The notes beneath the pieces are model-generated. The model was not told the origin of the DNA. It did no database searches and saw only the letters and a list, made by a program, of their open reading frames with translations. Below are positions 35,077 through 42,779 of a DNA stretch of 51,212 bases, piece after piece (position 1 is the stretch's first letter; every line of letters begins with the position of its first letter). The stretch lies in NCBI GenBank assembly GCA_937891905.1, contig CALATT010000024.1, positions 1 through 51,212 on the forward strand, in the 5' to 3' direction. The position numbers were made by a program, and so were the translations under genes. The DNA comes from an uncultured Bacteroidales bacterium. Lineage in GTDB: Bacteria; Bacteroidota; Bacteroidia; Bacteroidales; Paludibacteraceae.

Positions 35077-36287
35077 TTCTAACGGATAGCATTGCGCCCC
35101 CTGCTTATGCACCACGAGTGGTGAGTCTATGCAAGTATCTGCATAGTCAGGGTTGGCATTGCACAGTGTTTAGCGACCGACTACCAGGTGTAGAGTTATT
35201 CGGCAATAATGATGCTACTTGGTGGCAAACGCAGTATTATGGCAACAAACAAACCATTTCCCGATATATCGCAGACAAGATTGGTAACCAACGCGAGAGA
35301 GAATTTTATAACTATATAGTTTCTAAGGTCGATATTGCTTCTTTTGACTGCATTCTATGTAGTTCGTACTACTATTTCCCTTTACGCACTACTCAACGAT
35401 TAGCCAAGAAATACCATATACCTTACATGGTTGACTTGCGAGATATAGCCGAGCAATGGGGAAACATACCTTATGCCACAACGCACATACCAGGCATGAG
35501 TGCTCTATCGCGCATAGTAAGCAAACTATACGAGACGATTCAACTCAAACACCGAAACATTGTACTTAAAGATGCACAAGCAGTCAGTACGGTCTCCTCA
35601 TGGCATCAAGCATTACTCAAGCACTATAATCCTCAGTCGCATCTAATATATAATGGTTTTGACGAAGATGAGTTCACTCCATGTGATATAACCACTTCAA
35701 AATTCCGTATCAGTTATACTGGTAAGATATACAACACTCACCTCCGTGACCCTCGATTGGCTTTTCAAGCCGTTCGCGAACTGATTGACGAAAACCGTAT
35801 AGATGAATCTAAAGTAGAATTTGTATTCCATATTGACCAACAATCACAAGCAGAAGTTCAGCAAGTAGCAAACGAATATAATATTGGTCATCTGTGCCAT
35901 ATAAGCGGATATATCCCTAAAACAGCATTGTTATCCTTCATGCACCAATCGTCTATCCTACTCGTTTTAACCTGTCCTTCTACTCCAGAAGGTACACATG
36001 GCATTGTGGGAACCAAGTTCTACGAGGCATTAGGTGTAGAGAAACCTGTCTTATGCGTGCAGAGTGACGAAGAGTGCTTAGCAGAAATTATTGGCCGAAC
36101 ACAGGCAGGATTAGCAGCCACGAATGTGTCACAGGTCAAACAATTCCTTTTGACCAAATATGAAGAATGGCAATGTAATGGATTCACTCGCCAAAGTGTC
36201 TTGGCGAAAGAGAAACTACTTTTCACTCGTCAATTTGAATCAGCACAGTTTGAGCATATTCTGCTATCCATTATAGCATCTAAGTAA
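35058..36287 (+). CDS. Glycosyltransferase family 4-like
   Basis: The 409-residue product has the two-domain GT-B pattern. The N-terminal domain (SIAPPAYAPRVVSLCKYLHS) fits an acceptor-binding GT4 start. The C-terminal donor domain includes VSTVSSWHQALLKHY, ISYTGKIYNTHLRDPRLA and GIVGTKFYEALGVEKPVLC, where the conserved glutamates of the E-x7-E region lie. No membrane segments are seen. It overlaps wecB by 19 bp. Donor and acceptor sugars cannot be predicted. Confidence 0.88.
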   Translation: MSKKILILTDSIAPPAYAPRVVSLCKYLHSQGWHCTVFSDRLPGVELFGNNDATWWQTQYYGNKQTISRYIADKIGNQREREFYNYIVSKVDIASFDCILCSSYYYFPLRTTQRLAKKYHIPYMVDLRDIAEQWGNIPYATTHIPGMSALSRIVSKLYETIQLKHRNIVLKDAQAVSTVSSWHQALLKHYNPQSHLIYNGFDEDEFTPCDITTSKFRISYTGKIYNTHLRDPRLAFQAVRELIDENRIDESKVEFVFHIDQQSQAEVQQVANEYNIGHLCHISGYIPKTALLSFMHQSSILLVLTCPSTPEGTHGIVGTKFYEALGVEKPVLCVQSDEECLAEIIGRTQAGLAATNVSQVKQFLLTKYEEWQCNGFTRQSVLAKEKLLFTRQFESAQFEHILLSIIASK

Positions 36288-36310
36288 TAAATTGACGAAA
36301 AAGAGCAAAT

Positions 36311-37006
36311 ATGATTAGTTTTATTATCCCCATATATAACGCAGAAGACTATCTCGCACAGTGTATAGAGTCTATCTTCGCACAACGCGGAGCCTATTCG
36401 CTTGAAATTATCCTAATTGATGATGAGAGTACGGATATCAGTCTGGCTATTGCTCAGGCCTATGCTGGTAAAGACAGTCGTGTCATTGTACTTACCCAGG
36501 CGCATGCTGGTCAGTCGGCAGCCCGAAACCTTGGATTGCACCATGCAAAAGGTGAATATATTGCTTTTGTGGATGCAGATGATTATTTGGCACCTGACTG
36601 GTGCCAGCAGCACATGGATGCTATTGAGGGGGTAGATTATGTGCAGAGTGGTTACACCAAAGAGGGCAGAGCACTTATTGCAAAGCATGCCTATCAGTTT
36701 ACTTCAGCGTGCCTGCGCTTGTATAGGCGTGAGGCACTACAAGGATTGTCTTTCCCTAAGGGAATAATTTACGAGGATGTGCTTTTCTCCGCACAACTAT
36801 GGTGCACCAATGCTACTTGTCGTCAAATACCTTATGCAGGTTATTATTACACCACCAACCCCACCAGTACCACCTCCAAGCGACACAAGGAAGCAGAGCA
36901 ACGCATCATGCGCGAACTGCGCCAGTTACGCAAAGGACAAACATGTAGAAACAAACTCATAGTTACATTCACTATACTACGACTCAAAATACATTTTATG
37001 TTATGA
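36311..37006 (+). CDS. Glycosyltransferase family 2
   Basis: The 231-residue product is a GT-A fold enzyme: IIPIYNAEDYLAQCIESIF at the N-terminus, DDESTDISL (first metal/nucleotide aspartates), DADDYLAPDW (DxD-like), and GIIYEDVLFSAQLW (catalytic acidic region). It is short for the family but all core motifs are present, so I regard it as complete. It follows the GT4 gene by 23 bp and overlaps the next start by 4 bp. Confidence 0.9.
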   Translation: MISFIIPIYNAEDYLAQCIESIFAQRGAYSLEIILIDDESTDISLAIAQAYAGKDSRVIVLTQAHAGQSAARNLGLHHAKGEYIAFVDADDYLAPDWCQQHMDAIEGVDYVQSGYTKEGRALIAKHAYQFTSACLRLYRREALQGLSFPKGIIYEDVLFSAQLWCTNATCRQIPYAGYYYTTNPTSTTSKRHKEAEQRIMRELRQLRKGQTCRNKLIVTFTILRLKIHFML

Positions 37007-39366
37007 AAAAAAGATTGATCTTATTTGTACTATGTACCTTGGCACTTAGTTCGTTTGCAACTACTTATTTCGCTGCTCCTAAAGGGACAGGAGACGGTTC
37101 ATCCTACAATGAGCCAACCAGCTTTATCAATGGACTATCATTACTAAAGAGTCCTGGTGATACATTATACCTCCTTGCGGGACAATATGACTTAGACAAG
37201 ACTACAGTACAAAATCTGAATGGTACGAAACAAAAGCGCATTGTTATTGCTGGTTATGACCCTATGAACAGTAAAGGTTCGTATGACGCTATTCTGGATT
37301 TCCGCACTACGCCATACGGCACACGCGGATTGCAGATTAAGAATACCTGTACCTACTTGCACATCAAGAACCTTACCTTGCGCTATTCAGGCAAGAACAA
37401 TCTTTATAATGAAGGCAGTTTCTGCTTATTTGAGAATTTAGATATCTACGGTAGTGGAGACACAGGATGTCAGATGAAGAATGGCGGAGATAATATCATC
37501 AAGAATGTGGATAGTCACCATAATTTTGACTACCAAACGATGAGTGGTAATACAGCCAACTTTGGTGGTAACGCAGATGGTTTTGCCGATAAGCAGTTTA
37601 CTGGTAATGGTAACCATTATATCGGTTGCCGTGCATGGTGTAATAGCGATGACGGATGGGATTTCTTCCAGCGTGTGAGCAACACTCAAACTATCATGGA
37701 ATACTGCGTTTGTTATCAAAATGGCCCTGCCACCTATGACATGACCAATAATCCGCGATACGAGACAGATAAAGCATGGTTTGACAGCAAAATAGGGACC
37801 ACCATGACCGACCGCTATGGCAATACCATCAAAGTGACATTAGATAAGTATCCGTGCCAAGGCAATGGTAATGGATTTAAGATGGGTGGACAATATACCA
37901 ACCATTTAGTGACTGTTCATCATTGCTTAGCCGTAGCAAATAACACCCGTGGTTTTGACCAAAACAACAACGACGGCACTATGTGGCTATACAATAACTC
38001 TGCATATGCCAATACTGTCAATTACGGATTTACCACTGCTTACGGAACCAATACACTGCAAAATAATATCAGTCTCAATAGTATCAATGGCGATAGTTAC
38101 AAATCAAAGAATCTTGCAGTTAACGACCATAATAGTTGGAATAGTGGATTTACTTGTGCTGTGAGTGACTTCCAATCACTTGATACCACACAGATCTTAT
38201 CCGTTCGCCAAGCAGATGGTTCACTCCAAGAAGGCACTTTCATGCGCCTCGTGGATGGTTCTAAACTGATAGACGCGGGAGTAGAAGTGGGTTTGTCTTT
38301 CATGGGCGACGCACCTGATTTGGGTTGTTACGAAACGGATGGAATCATACGCCCTTTCGTAAAGTGCCTTTCGGAGAATACTGAGCAATGGATCGTAGAA
38401 TACGAGGCTATTGAACCTATCGTCTTCCAATGGGGCGGTGCAGCCACTGGACTCACATGCACTGCTCTTCCTAACGGGCTGACACAGACTCTCAACACAG
38501 AGGAGCAGACGCTCATTATTCAAGGTATCCCCGCTGCCGCAGGCACATATACTTTCATGGTTACTACCATCTCAGAGTTAGAAAACCCTTCAATGAGCGC
38601 AACGATACATATACAGTCAGCTAGTGCGCGACGAGTAGCCTTCGTCACGCTTCCTGGTTCCACTGAAGACCAAGCCTTGTTAGAATACCTGCGTACTAAC
38701 GACTCATTACTTGTTGTAGAAACAAATGCAAGTGACAACACCACTGACTATAGTGACTATGATGTCATTGTTTTAGGAAGCAAACCTAAGAGTAGCGCAG
38801 CGGGTTACACAGCGCTCAAAGGGTATGATAAACCCATGCTGCTTCTCAAACCTTTTTTATTAAAAAGCGGAGTATGGTCATGGGGAACAGCCGTGAACAC
38901 CTCCGACCTGAGTGTAGGCATCACAGACAGCACCCACCCTATTTTTCTCAACCTGCCCATCATAGATGGTGAGTTGCAACTATTCGAGCAATGTAATACG
39001 AATGCCGTCACAGCCATCAGCACTTGGACCAACACCGAGGGTTACACTCTATTGGCAACACCTACTTCTAATAATACTTATACCACCATTGCAGAACTGC
39101 CTGCCGGCACTGATTGCAATGGTACTATACTGCCGCAGAAAATGCTCATGATTGGTGTTTCTGAATACTCAACAGCCCACCTTACACATACAGGAAAACG
39201 CCTCATAGAAAATGCTATTTGCTACCTATTGGGTATGGCCATTCCCACCCATACTGAGCATATCAGCGCGACGAAACCCATAGCAAGCAAATACATACAC
39301 AATGGACAAATATACATTCGCATCAATCAACAACTATACACGATTACTGGTCAAAAAATACAATAA
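37003..39366 (+). CDS. Secreted PL9-like parallel beta-helix protein with C-terminal tail
   Basis: The 787-residue product has a signal peptide (MKKRLILFVLCTLALSSFA) and a right-handed beta-helix domain. The segment N190-K197 (NADGFADK) followed by CRAWCNSDDGWDFF matches the polysaccharide lyase family 9 active region, where the lysine is the catalytic base in characterised members. A second half has beta domains and a Rossmann-like stretch (RVAFVTLPGSTEDQ). The last 25 residues (KYIHNGQIYIRINQQ...) resemble the tail of the SusE/F-like protein at 10800-12170, consistent with a shared sorting signal. At the end of a glycan synthesis run it could trim or remodel surface polymer rather than degrade food pectin. 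Confidence 0.8.
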   Translation: MKKRLILFVLCTLALSSFATTYFAAPKGTGDGSSYNEPTSFINGLSLLKSPGDTLYLLAGQYDLDKTTVQNLNGTKQKRIVIAGYDPMNSKGSYDAILDFRTTPYGTRGLQIKNTCTYLHIKNLTLRYSGKNNLYNEGSFCLFENLDIYGSGDTGCQMKNGGDNIIKNVDSHHNFDYQTMSGNTANFGGNADGFADKQFTGNGNHYIGCRAWCNSDDGWDFFQRVSNTQTIMEYCVCYQNGPATYDMTNNPRYETDKAWFDSKIGTTMTDRYGNTIKVTLDKYPCQGNGNGFKMGGQYTNHLVTVHHCLAVANNTRGFDQNNNDGTMWLYNNSAYANTVNYGFTTAYGTNTLQNNISLNSINGDSYKSKNLAVNDHNSWNSGFTCAVSDFQSLDTTQILSVRQADGSLQEGTFMRLVDGSKLIDAGVEVGLSFMGDAPDLGCYETDGIIRPFVKCLSENTEQWIVEYEAIEPIVFQWGGAATGLTCTALPNGLTQTLNTEEQTLIIQGIPAAAGTYTFMVTTISELENPSMSATIHIQSASARRVAFVTLPGSTEDQALLEYLRTNDSLLVVETNASDNTTDYSDYDVIVLGSKPKSSAAGYTALKGYDKPMLLLKPFLLKSGVWSWGTAVNTSDLSVGITDSTHPIFLNLPIIDGELQLFEQCNTNAVTAISTWTNTEGYTLLATPTSNNTYTTIAELPAGTDCNGTILPQKMLMIGVSEYSTAHLTHTGKRLIENAICYLLGMAIPTHTEHISATKPIASKYIHNGQIYIRINQQLYTITGQKIQ

Positions 39367-39367
39367 T

Positions 39368-41146
39368 ATGAAACGCACTACACTTTTTACCATCCTTTCT
39401 ATTCTCATTGCTGCACTTCCTCTCCATGCAGAGGAAGCAACATATCAAGACCTTCGCTACACATTAGATGAAAATCATCTTACTGCTGAAGTGACGCTTA
39501 ACCCACGCGCGGCAGGAGAGATAATGATTCCAGAGAAAATTATCGTGGGGCAGAATACCTACACTGTTACTTCTATTGCAGATAGAGCCTTCAAAGGATG
39601 TAAAAACCTACAAACAATCGTATTACCTCAATCCATCGAACGCATCTACCGCTCTGCTTTCGACGGTACAGGTATTATGCTCAATAAGGACAATTGGCAA
39701 GAAGGATGCTTGTGGATTGATAGCATCCTCATTGCGACAGATAAGACTATCAAACCTCGTTTTGTAGTGCCAGAAGGAACACGACTCATTGCTGCAGGCG
39801 CGTTCCAAGGGAATAAGACCATAGTGCGCGTTGATTTACCTACATGCATTACGCGTATTGACCATGAGACTTTCCGTGATTGTAAGAACCTACAGAAAGT
39901 GGTCATTCCACCTACTATCACTTCCATAGGCGAAGATGCATTCCTTAACTGCGGCATCTACCAAAATGAGAAGAAATGGAAGAAGGGAGCCCTTATTATT
40001 GATGGCTGCTTAGTGGCGACGAATAAGTCATTGCCTGCTAAGTATGTATTCAAGTCCAAGAAACCCATCCGCCTTATTGCAGAGCGTGCTTTTGCTGAGC
40101 GTGAGCAATTAAAGACAGTAGTCATCCCCAATACCATCACGGTTATCCCCGCGGCGGCTTTTTATCAATGCGAGAACCTAACGACTGTCACCATACCTGC
40201 CACAGTGAGCCATGTACATAAGTTTGCTTTCTATGGCTGTAAGCTGCTTAAGCAAGCTACATTGCCAACCCACCTAAAATACTTAGGTATGGGTGTTTTC
40301 TACGAATGTGAGAACTTACGCGAACAGGTATTAAGTGATAGCATTGAGATATTAGAGCAAGGTGTATTCTATAAATGCCATACGATTAAACAAATCACAC
40401 TCCCTGCGCAACTCAAACGCATAGACCATGGCGTTTTTGCGGGTTGCTCGTCATTAGAAGAAATCAAACTACCTTCCACCTTGGAGTTCATTGGGAATAT
40501 GGCCTTTGCAGGTTGTGCCGTACTGCGTACTATCACTATTCCAGAAGGAGTTACATCGCTTCCTAAACAGATGTGTCAGGGATGTACGCGTCTCTATCGC
40601 GCCAACTTACCAGACGGACTATATGCCGTAGGAGACGAAGCATTCGCAGGCTGCTTACTATTAGAGAAAGTGAATATCCCTAAGAGCACTTTCCGTATTG
40701 GTGTTCGCGCATTCCATAACTGCCAACAATTGGAAAGCATTGCGCTCATGCCCACTAATATACATATGATAGAGGAAGGAGCATTCCAAGAATGTAAGAT
40801 GCTTATGGATATCGAACTACCAGAGAAACTCAAAGTGCTGAGCGATGCCGTATTTGCACAATGTATCAGTCTCAAGACGATTAAATTCAATCAAAAACTA
40901 AGAGAGATAGGCACAGGCGCTTTCTATAACTGCCGAAACATACGCGAACTAACCTTCAACGACTCCATTCAAGTCATTGGAGATGAAGCATTTGCAGAGT
41001 GCAAGAACCTACGCAAAGTATCTTTCCCTATTACTATTAAGCGCATAGGTGTGAGTGCCTTCCAAAACTGTGAGAGTCTCAAGCAGCCACTCTTCCCTCC
41101 TCAAATACAAATAGGAAAGAACGCATTCAAAGGTACAAGAAAATAA
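39368..41146 (+). CDS. BspA-like leucine-rich repeat surface protein
   Basis: The 592-residue product has a signal peptide (MKRTTLFTILSILIAALPLHA) and then is almost wholly LRR_5/TpLRR repeats of about 23 residues, such as IADRAFKGCKNLQTIVLP and IGDEAFAECKNLRKVSFP. There are about twenty copies. Some repeats are interrupted by a W-rich insert (KDNWQEGCLWIDSILIAT, KWKKGALIIDGCLVAT). BspA proteins bind host or bacterial surfaces. I chose ATG 39368 for the signal peptide, not the in-frame start at 39302 that lies within the previous gene. It has no visible C-terminal sorting domain. Last gene of the plus-strand run. Confidence 0.9.
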   Translation: MKRTTLFTILSILIAALPLHAEEATYQDLRYTLDENHLTAEVTLNPRAAGEIMIPEKIIVGQNTYTVTSIADRAFKGCKNLQTIVLPQSIERIYRSAFDGTGIMLNKDNWQEGCLWIDSILIATDKTIKPRFVVPEGTRLIAAGAFQGNKTIVRVDLPTCITRIDHETFRDCKNLQKVVIPPTITSIGEDAFLNCGIYQNEKKWKKGALIIDGCLVATNKSLPAKYVFKSKKPIRLIAERAFAEREQLKTVVIPNTITVIPAAAFYQCENLTTVTIPATVSHVHKFAFYGCKLLKQATLPTHLKYLGMGVFYECENLREQVLSDSIEILEQGVFYKCHTIKQITLPAQLKRIDHGVFAGCSSLEEIKLPSTLEFIGNMAFAGCAVLRTITIPEGVTSLPKQMCQGCTRLYRANLPDGLYAVGDEAFAGCLLLEKVNIPKSTFRIGVRAFHNCQQLESIALMPTNIHMIEEGAFQECKMLMDIELPEKLKVLSDAVFAQCISLKTIKFNQKLREIGTGAFYNCRNIRELTFNDSIQVIGDEAFAECKNLRKVSFPITIKRIGVSAFQNCESLKQPLFPPQIQIGKNAFKGTRK

Positions 41147-41151
41147 TAATT

Positions 41152-41184
41152 AAAGTGAGTGAATAGCAATTATTCACTCACTTT
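41152..41184. terminator. Bidirectional terminator overlapping the end of the metallophosphoesterase gene
   Basis: AAAGTGAGTGAATA at 41152-41165 pairs perfectly over 14 bp with 41171-41184 around the loop GCAAT. The right arm encodes the last four codons and stop of the convergent minus-strand gene, so the termination signal is shared with coding DNA. Both flanks are AT-rich. Confidence 0.88.
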
Positions 41185-42054
41185 TGGATAATCAGGGTAG
41201 TCATAGGTAATTTTATCACCTATATTGGCTATCATATAGGCTTGATTACTCTCTTGATCTTTCGTGGCGTCTATTGCCATATAGGTTACGCCATTATATT
41301 CCACTAACTGACGAGCATGTTGGTGACCGCCCCATACATAATCCACACCATATTGCCCTAAGATAGAAGTGAGTTCATAAGTGCTCTCTAAGGCGAAGTT
41401 ACTGGTATGACCTTGCGACATATCTAATTTCCACAAGTGGGTATGTGTGAATACAATAATATGACGATAACCATCATCTGCTTTCTCTGCCAATAGGTCC
41501 TTCAACCAATTAACTTGCTTATTACCTAATTCACCATCCGCTGAGTCCAAACAGATGAATAGGTCTAATTTCTTTGACCCATTATTGGTATCAAACCAAT
41601 AGACTGAAGTTTTGTAATAACTGCGGTATATATCCCATTGATAGAAATAAATATCGTGGTTACCTGGTGTGATAAAAAGTGTGTCCTCTATGCTTCGTCC
41701 GCCTAAATGGAGCACACTATCCGCCTCTGCGTAATTATACTGTGCATCAATCAAGTCGCCTAAATGGATGGCTATCTTGGGAGAAGTCTCTGCTTCGTAC
41801 TGATTGATGAAATATGCCAAGTTGCGATGTGCCTTATTGATATGACTATCAGCGCAGGTATAAACAATATAGTTATCTTGCTGCATATCGAGGTGTATCT
41901 CATCCACCTTATCATTATACGCCATAGAATGGTCAAAACGGGTCTTGATGGTAGGTCCTTGCGGAGAGAACATACCCGCCATATCCAAAGTAGGGTTTTC
42001 CCCACAGGCGCACAAAGCAGCACATATTGTCAAATAGATGTATATCTTTTTCAT
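41170..42054 (-). CDS. Metallophosphoesterase lipoprotein
   Basis: The 294-residue product is a calcineurin-like phosphoesterase with a lipoprotein signal (lipobox CAC at about residue 17, followed by GENPT). Metal-binding motifs are in order: TCADSH (the usual DxH first motif is shifted), HLGDLID, PGNHDIYF, FTHTHLW and WGGHQHARQ. It is predicted to be membrane-anchored in the periplasm or at the surface. Substrate is unknown. It is the last gene of the glucosaminidase-mutS2 operon, 5 bp after the predicted outer-membrane protein. Confidence 0.87.
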   Translation of the reverse strand: MKKIYIYLTICAALCACGENPTLDMAGMFSPQGPTIKTRFDHSMAYNDKVDEIHLDMQQDNYIVYTCADSHINKAHRNLAYFINQYEAETSPKIAIHLGDLIDAQYNYAEADSVLHLGGRSIEDTLFITPGNHDIYFYQWDIYRSYYKTSVYWFDTNNGSKKLDLFICLDSADGELGNKQVNWLKDLLAEKADDGYRHIIVFTHTHLWKLDMSQGHTSNFALESTYELTSILGQYGVDYVWGGHQHARQLVEYNGVTYMAIDATKDQESNQAYMIANIGDKITYDYPDYPKVSE

Positions 42055-42059
42055 CGTTC

Positions 42060-42773
42060 TTAGAATTTATAAGTGAAACCTGTTCGTATATTTGCGCCAT
42101 AGAAGGTAGCATCGAGGTGGAACATACCCGTCGGTTTACATTCTGCTCCAATAAGCCATCTCCAATGCTCATCCACATCGTAGTGTGCGCCAACCATGAA
42201 AAGCGGTTGCCACATGCGCTCCATCTGATAATCATCCACATTGCTGATACAGAATGATAAGTTCCATGGATTGCTTTGCGGACGGCAGAAAACCTCTACA
42301 CGATAGAGTAAGTTGAATGGTTCTACAACGAAGGTCTCATTCGAATGTATGTCTCTATTCCAGTTATCTAACACACGACCGAATAGTCCTACTGTAACCG
42401 ATACATAATCCATGCGATAACCGATGCCTAATGCAGCTGTGATATCACCCATCTGGTTGCGGGCAATAGCACGATACATCACATCCGTCTCTACGAACAT
42501 TTCTCCCACAGGCAATTCAAATTTCGGGCGTAACTGCACCACTCCCGTATAAACATTCGCGGTAGATAACTGCATTTTGGCTTCCATCTCAAAATGGGAA
42601 TTGATAGGCATGAGTGCCTGCACATCTAAGTTTCCATGGTGCTGCCATGCTTCGTTGTAGGCATACTCGCCCATCACGGTTAGGCTGTAACGGCGGTCTC
42701 CAAATCCCGGGTTACCAGCCCATAACATATTCGCACATACAGCGAATAGGAGAATTAAAAAACTCTTTTTCAT
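42060..42773 (-). CDS. Predicted outer-membrane beta-barrel protein
   Basis: I do not recognise a named family. The 237-residue product has a signal peptide (MKKSFLILLFAVCANMLWAG) and alternating hydrophobic/polar strands throughout (YSLTVMGEYAY, FEMEAKMQLS, FVETDVMYRAIA). The C-terminal strand ends in phenylalanine (GANIRTGFTYKF), typical of outer-membrane barrels. The gene is co-transcribed with mutS2 (6 bp gap) and the metallophosphoesterase (5 bp gap). Function unknown. Confidence 0.72.
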   Translation of the reverse strand: MKKSFLILLFAVCANMLWAGNPGFGDRRYSLTVMGEYAYNEAWQHHGNLDVQALMPINSHFEMEAKMQLSTANVYTGVVQLRPKFELPVGEMFVETDVMYRAIARNQMGDITAALGIGYRMDYVSVTVGLFGRVLDNWNRDIHSNETFVVEPFNLLYRVEVFCRPQSNPWNLSFCISNVDDYQMERMWQPLFMVGAHYDVDEHWRWLIGAECKPTGMFHLDATFYGANIRTGFTYKF

Positions 42774-42779
42774 ATGCTC

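Noticed and set aside
36311..37006. Truncated GT2 gene
   Set aside because: It is short (231 residues) but has all catalytic motifs and a regular junction with the next gene.
39302..39367. BspA-like protein starting at 39302
   Set aside because: This would run through the end of the previous gene and hide the clear signal peptide that begins at 39368.
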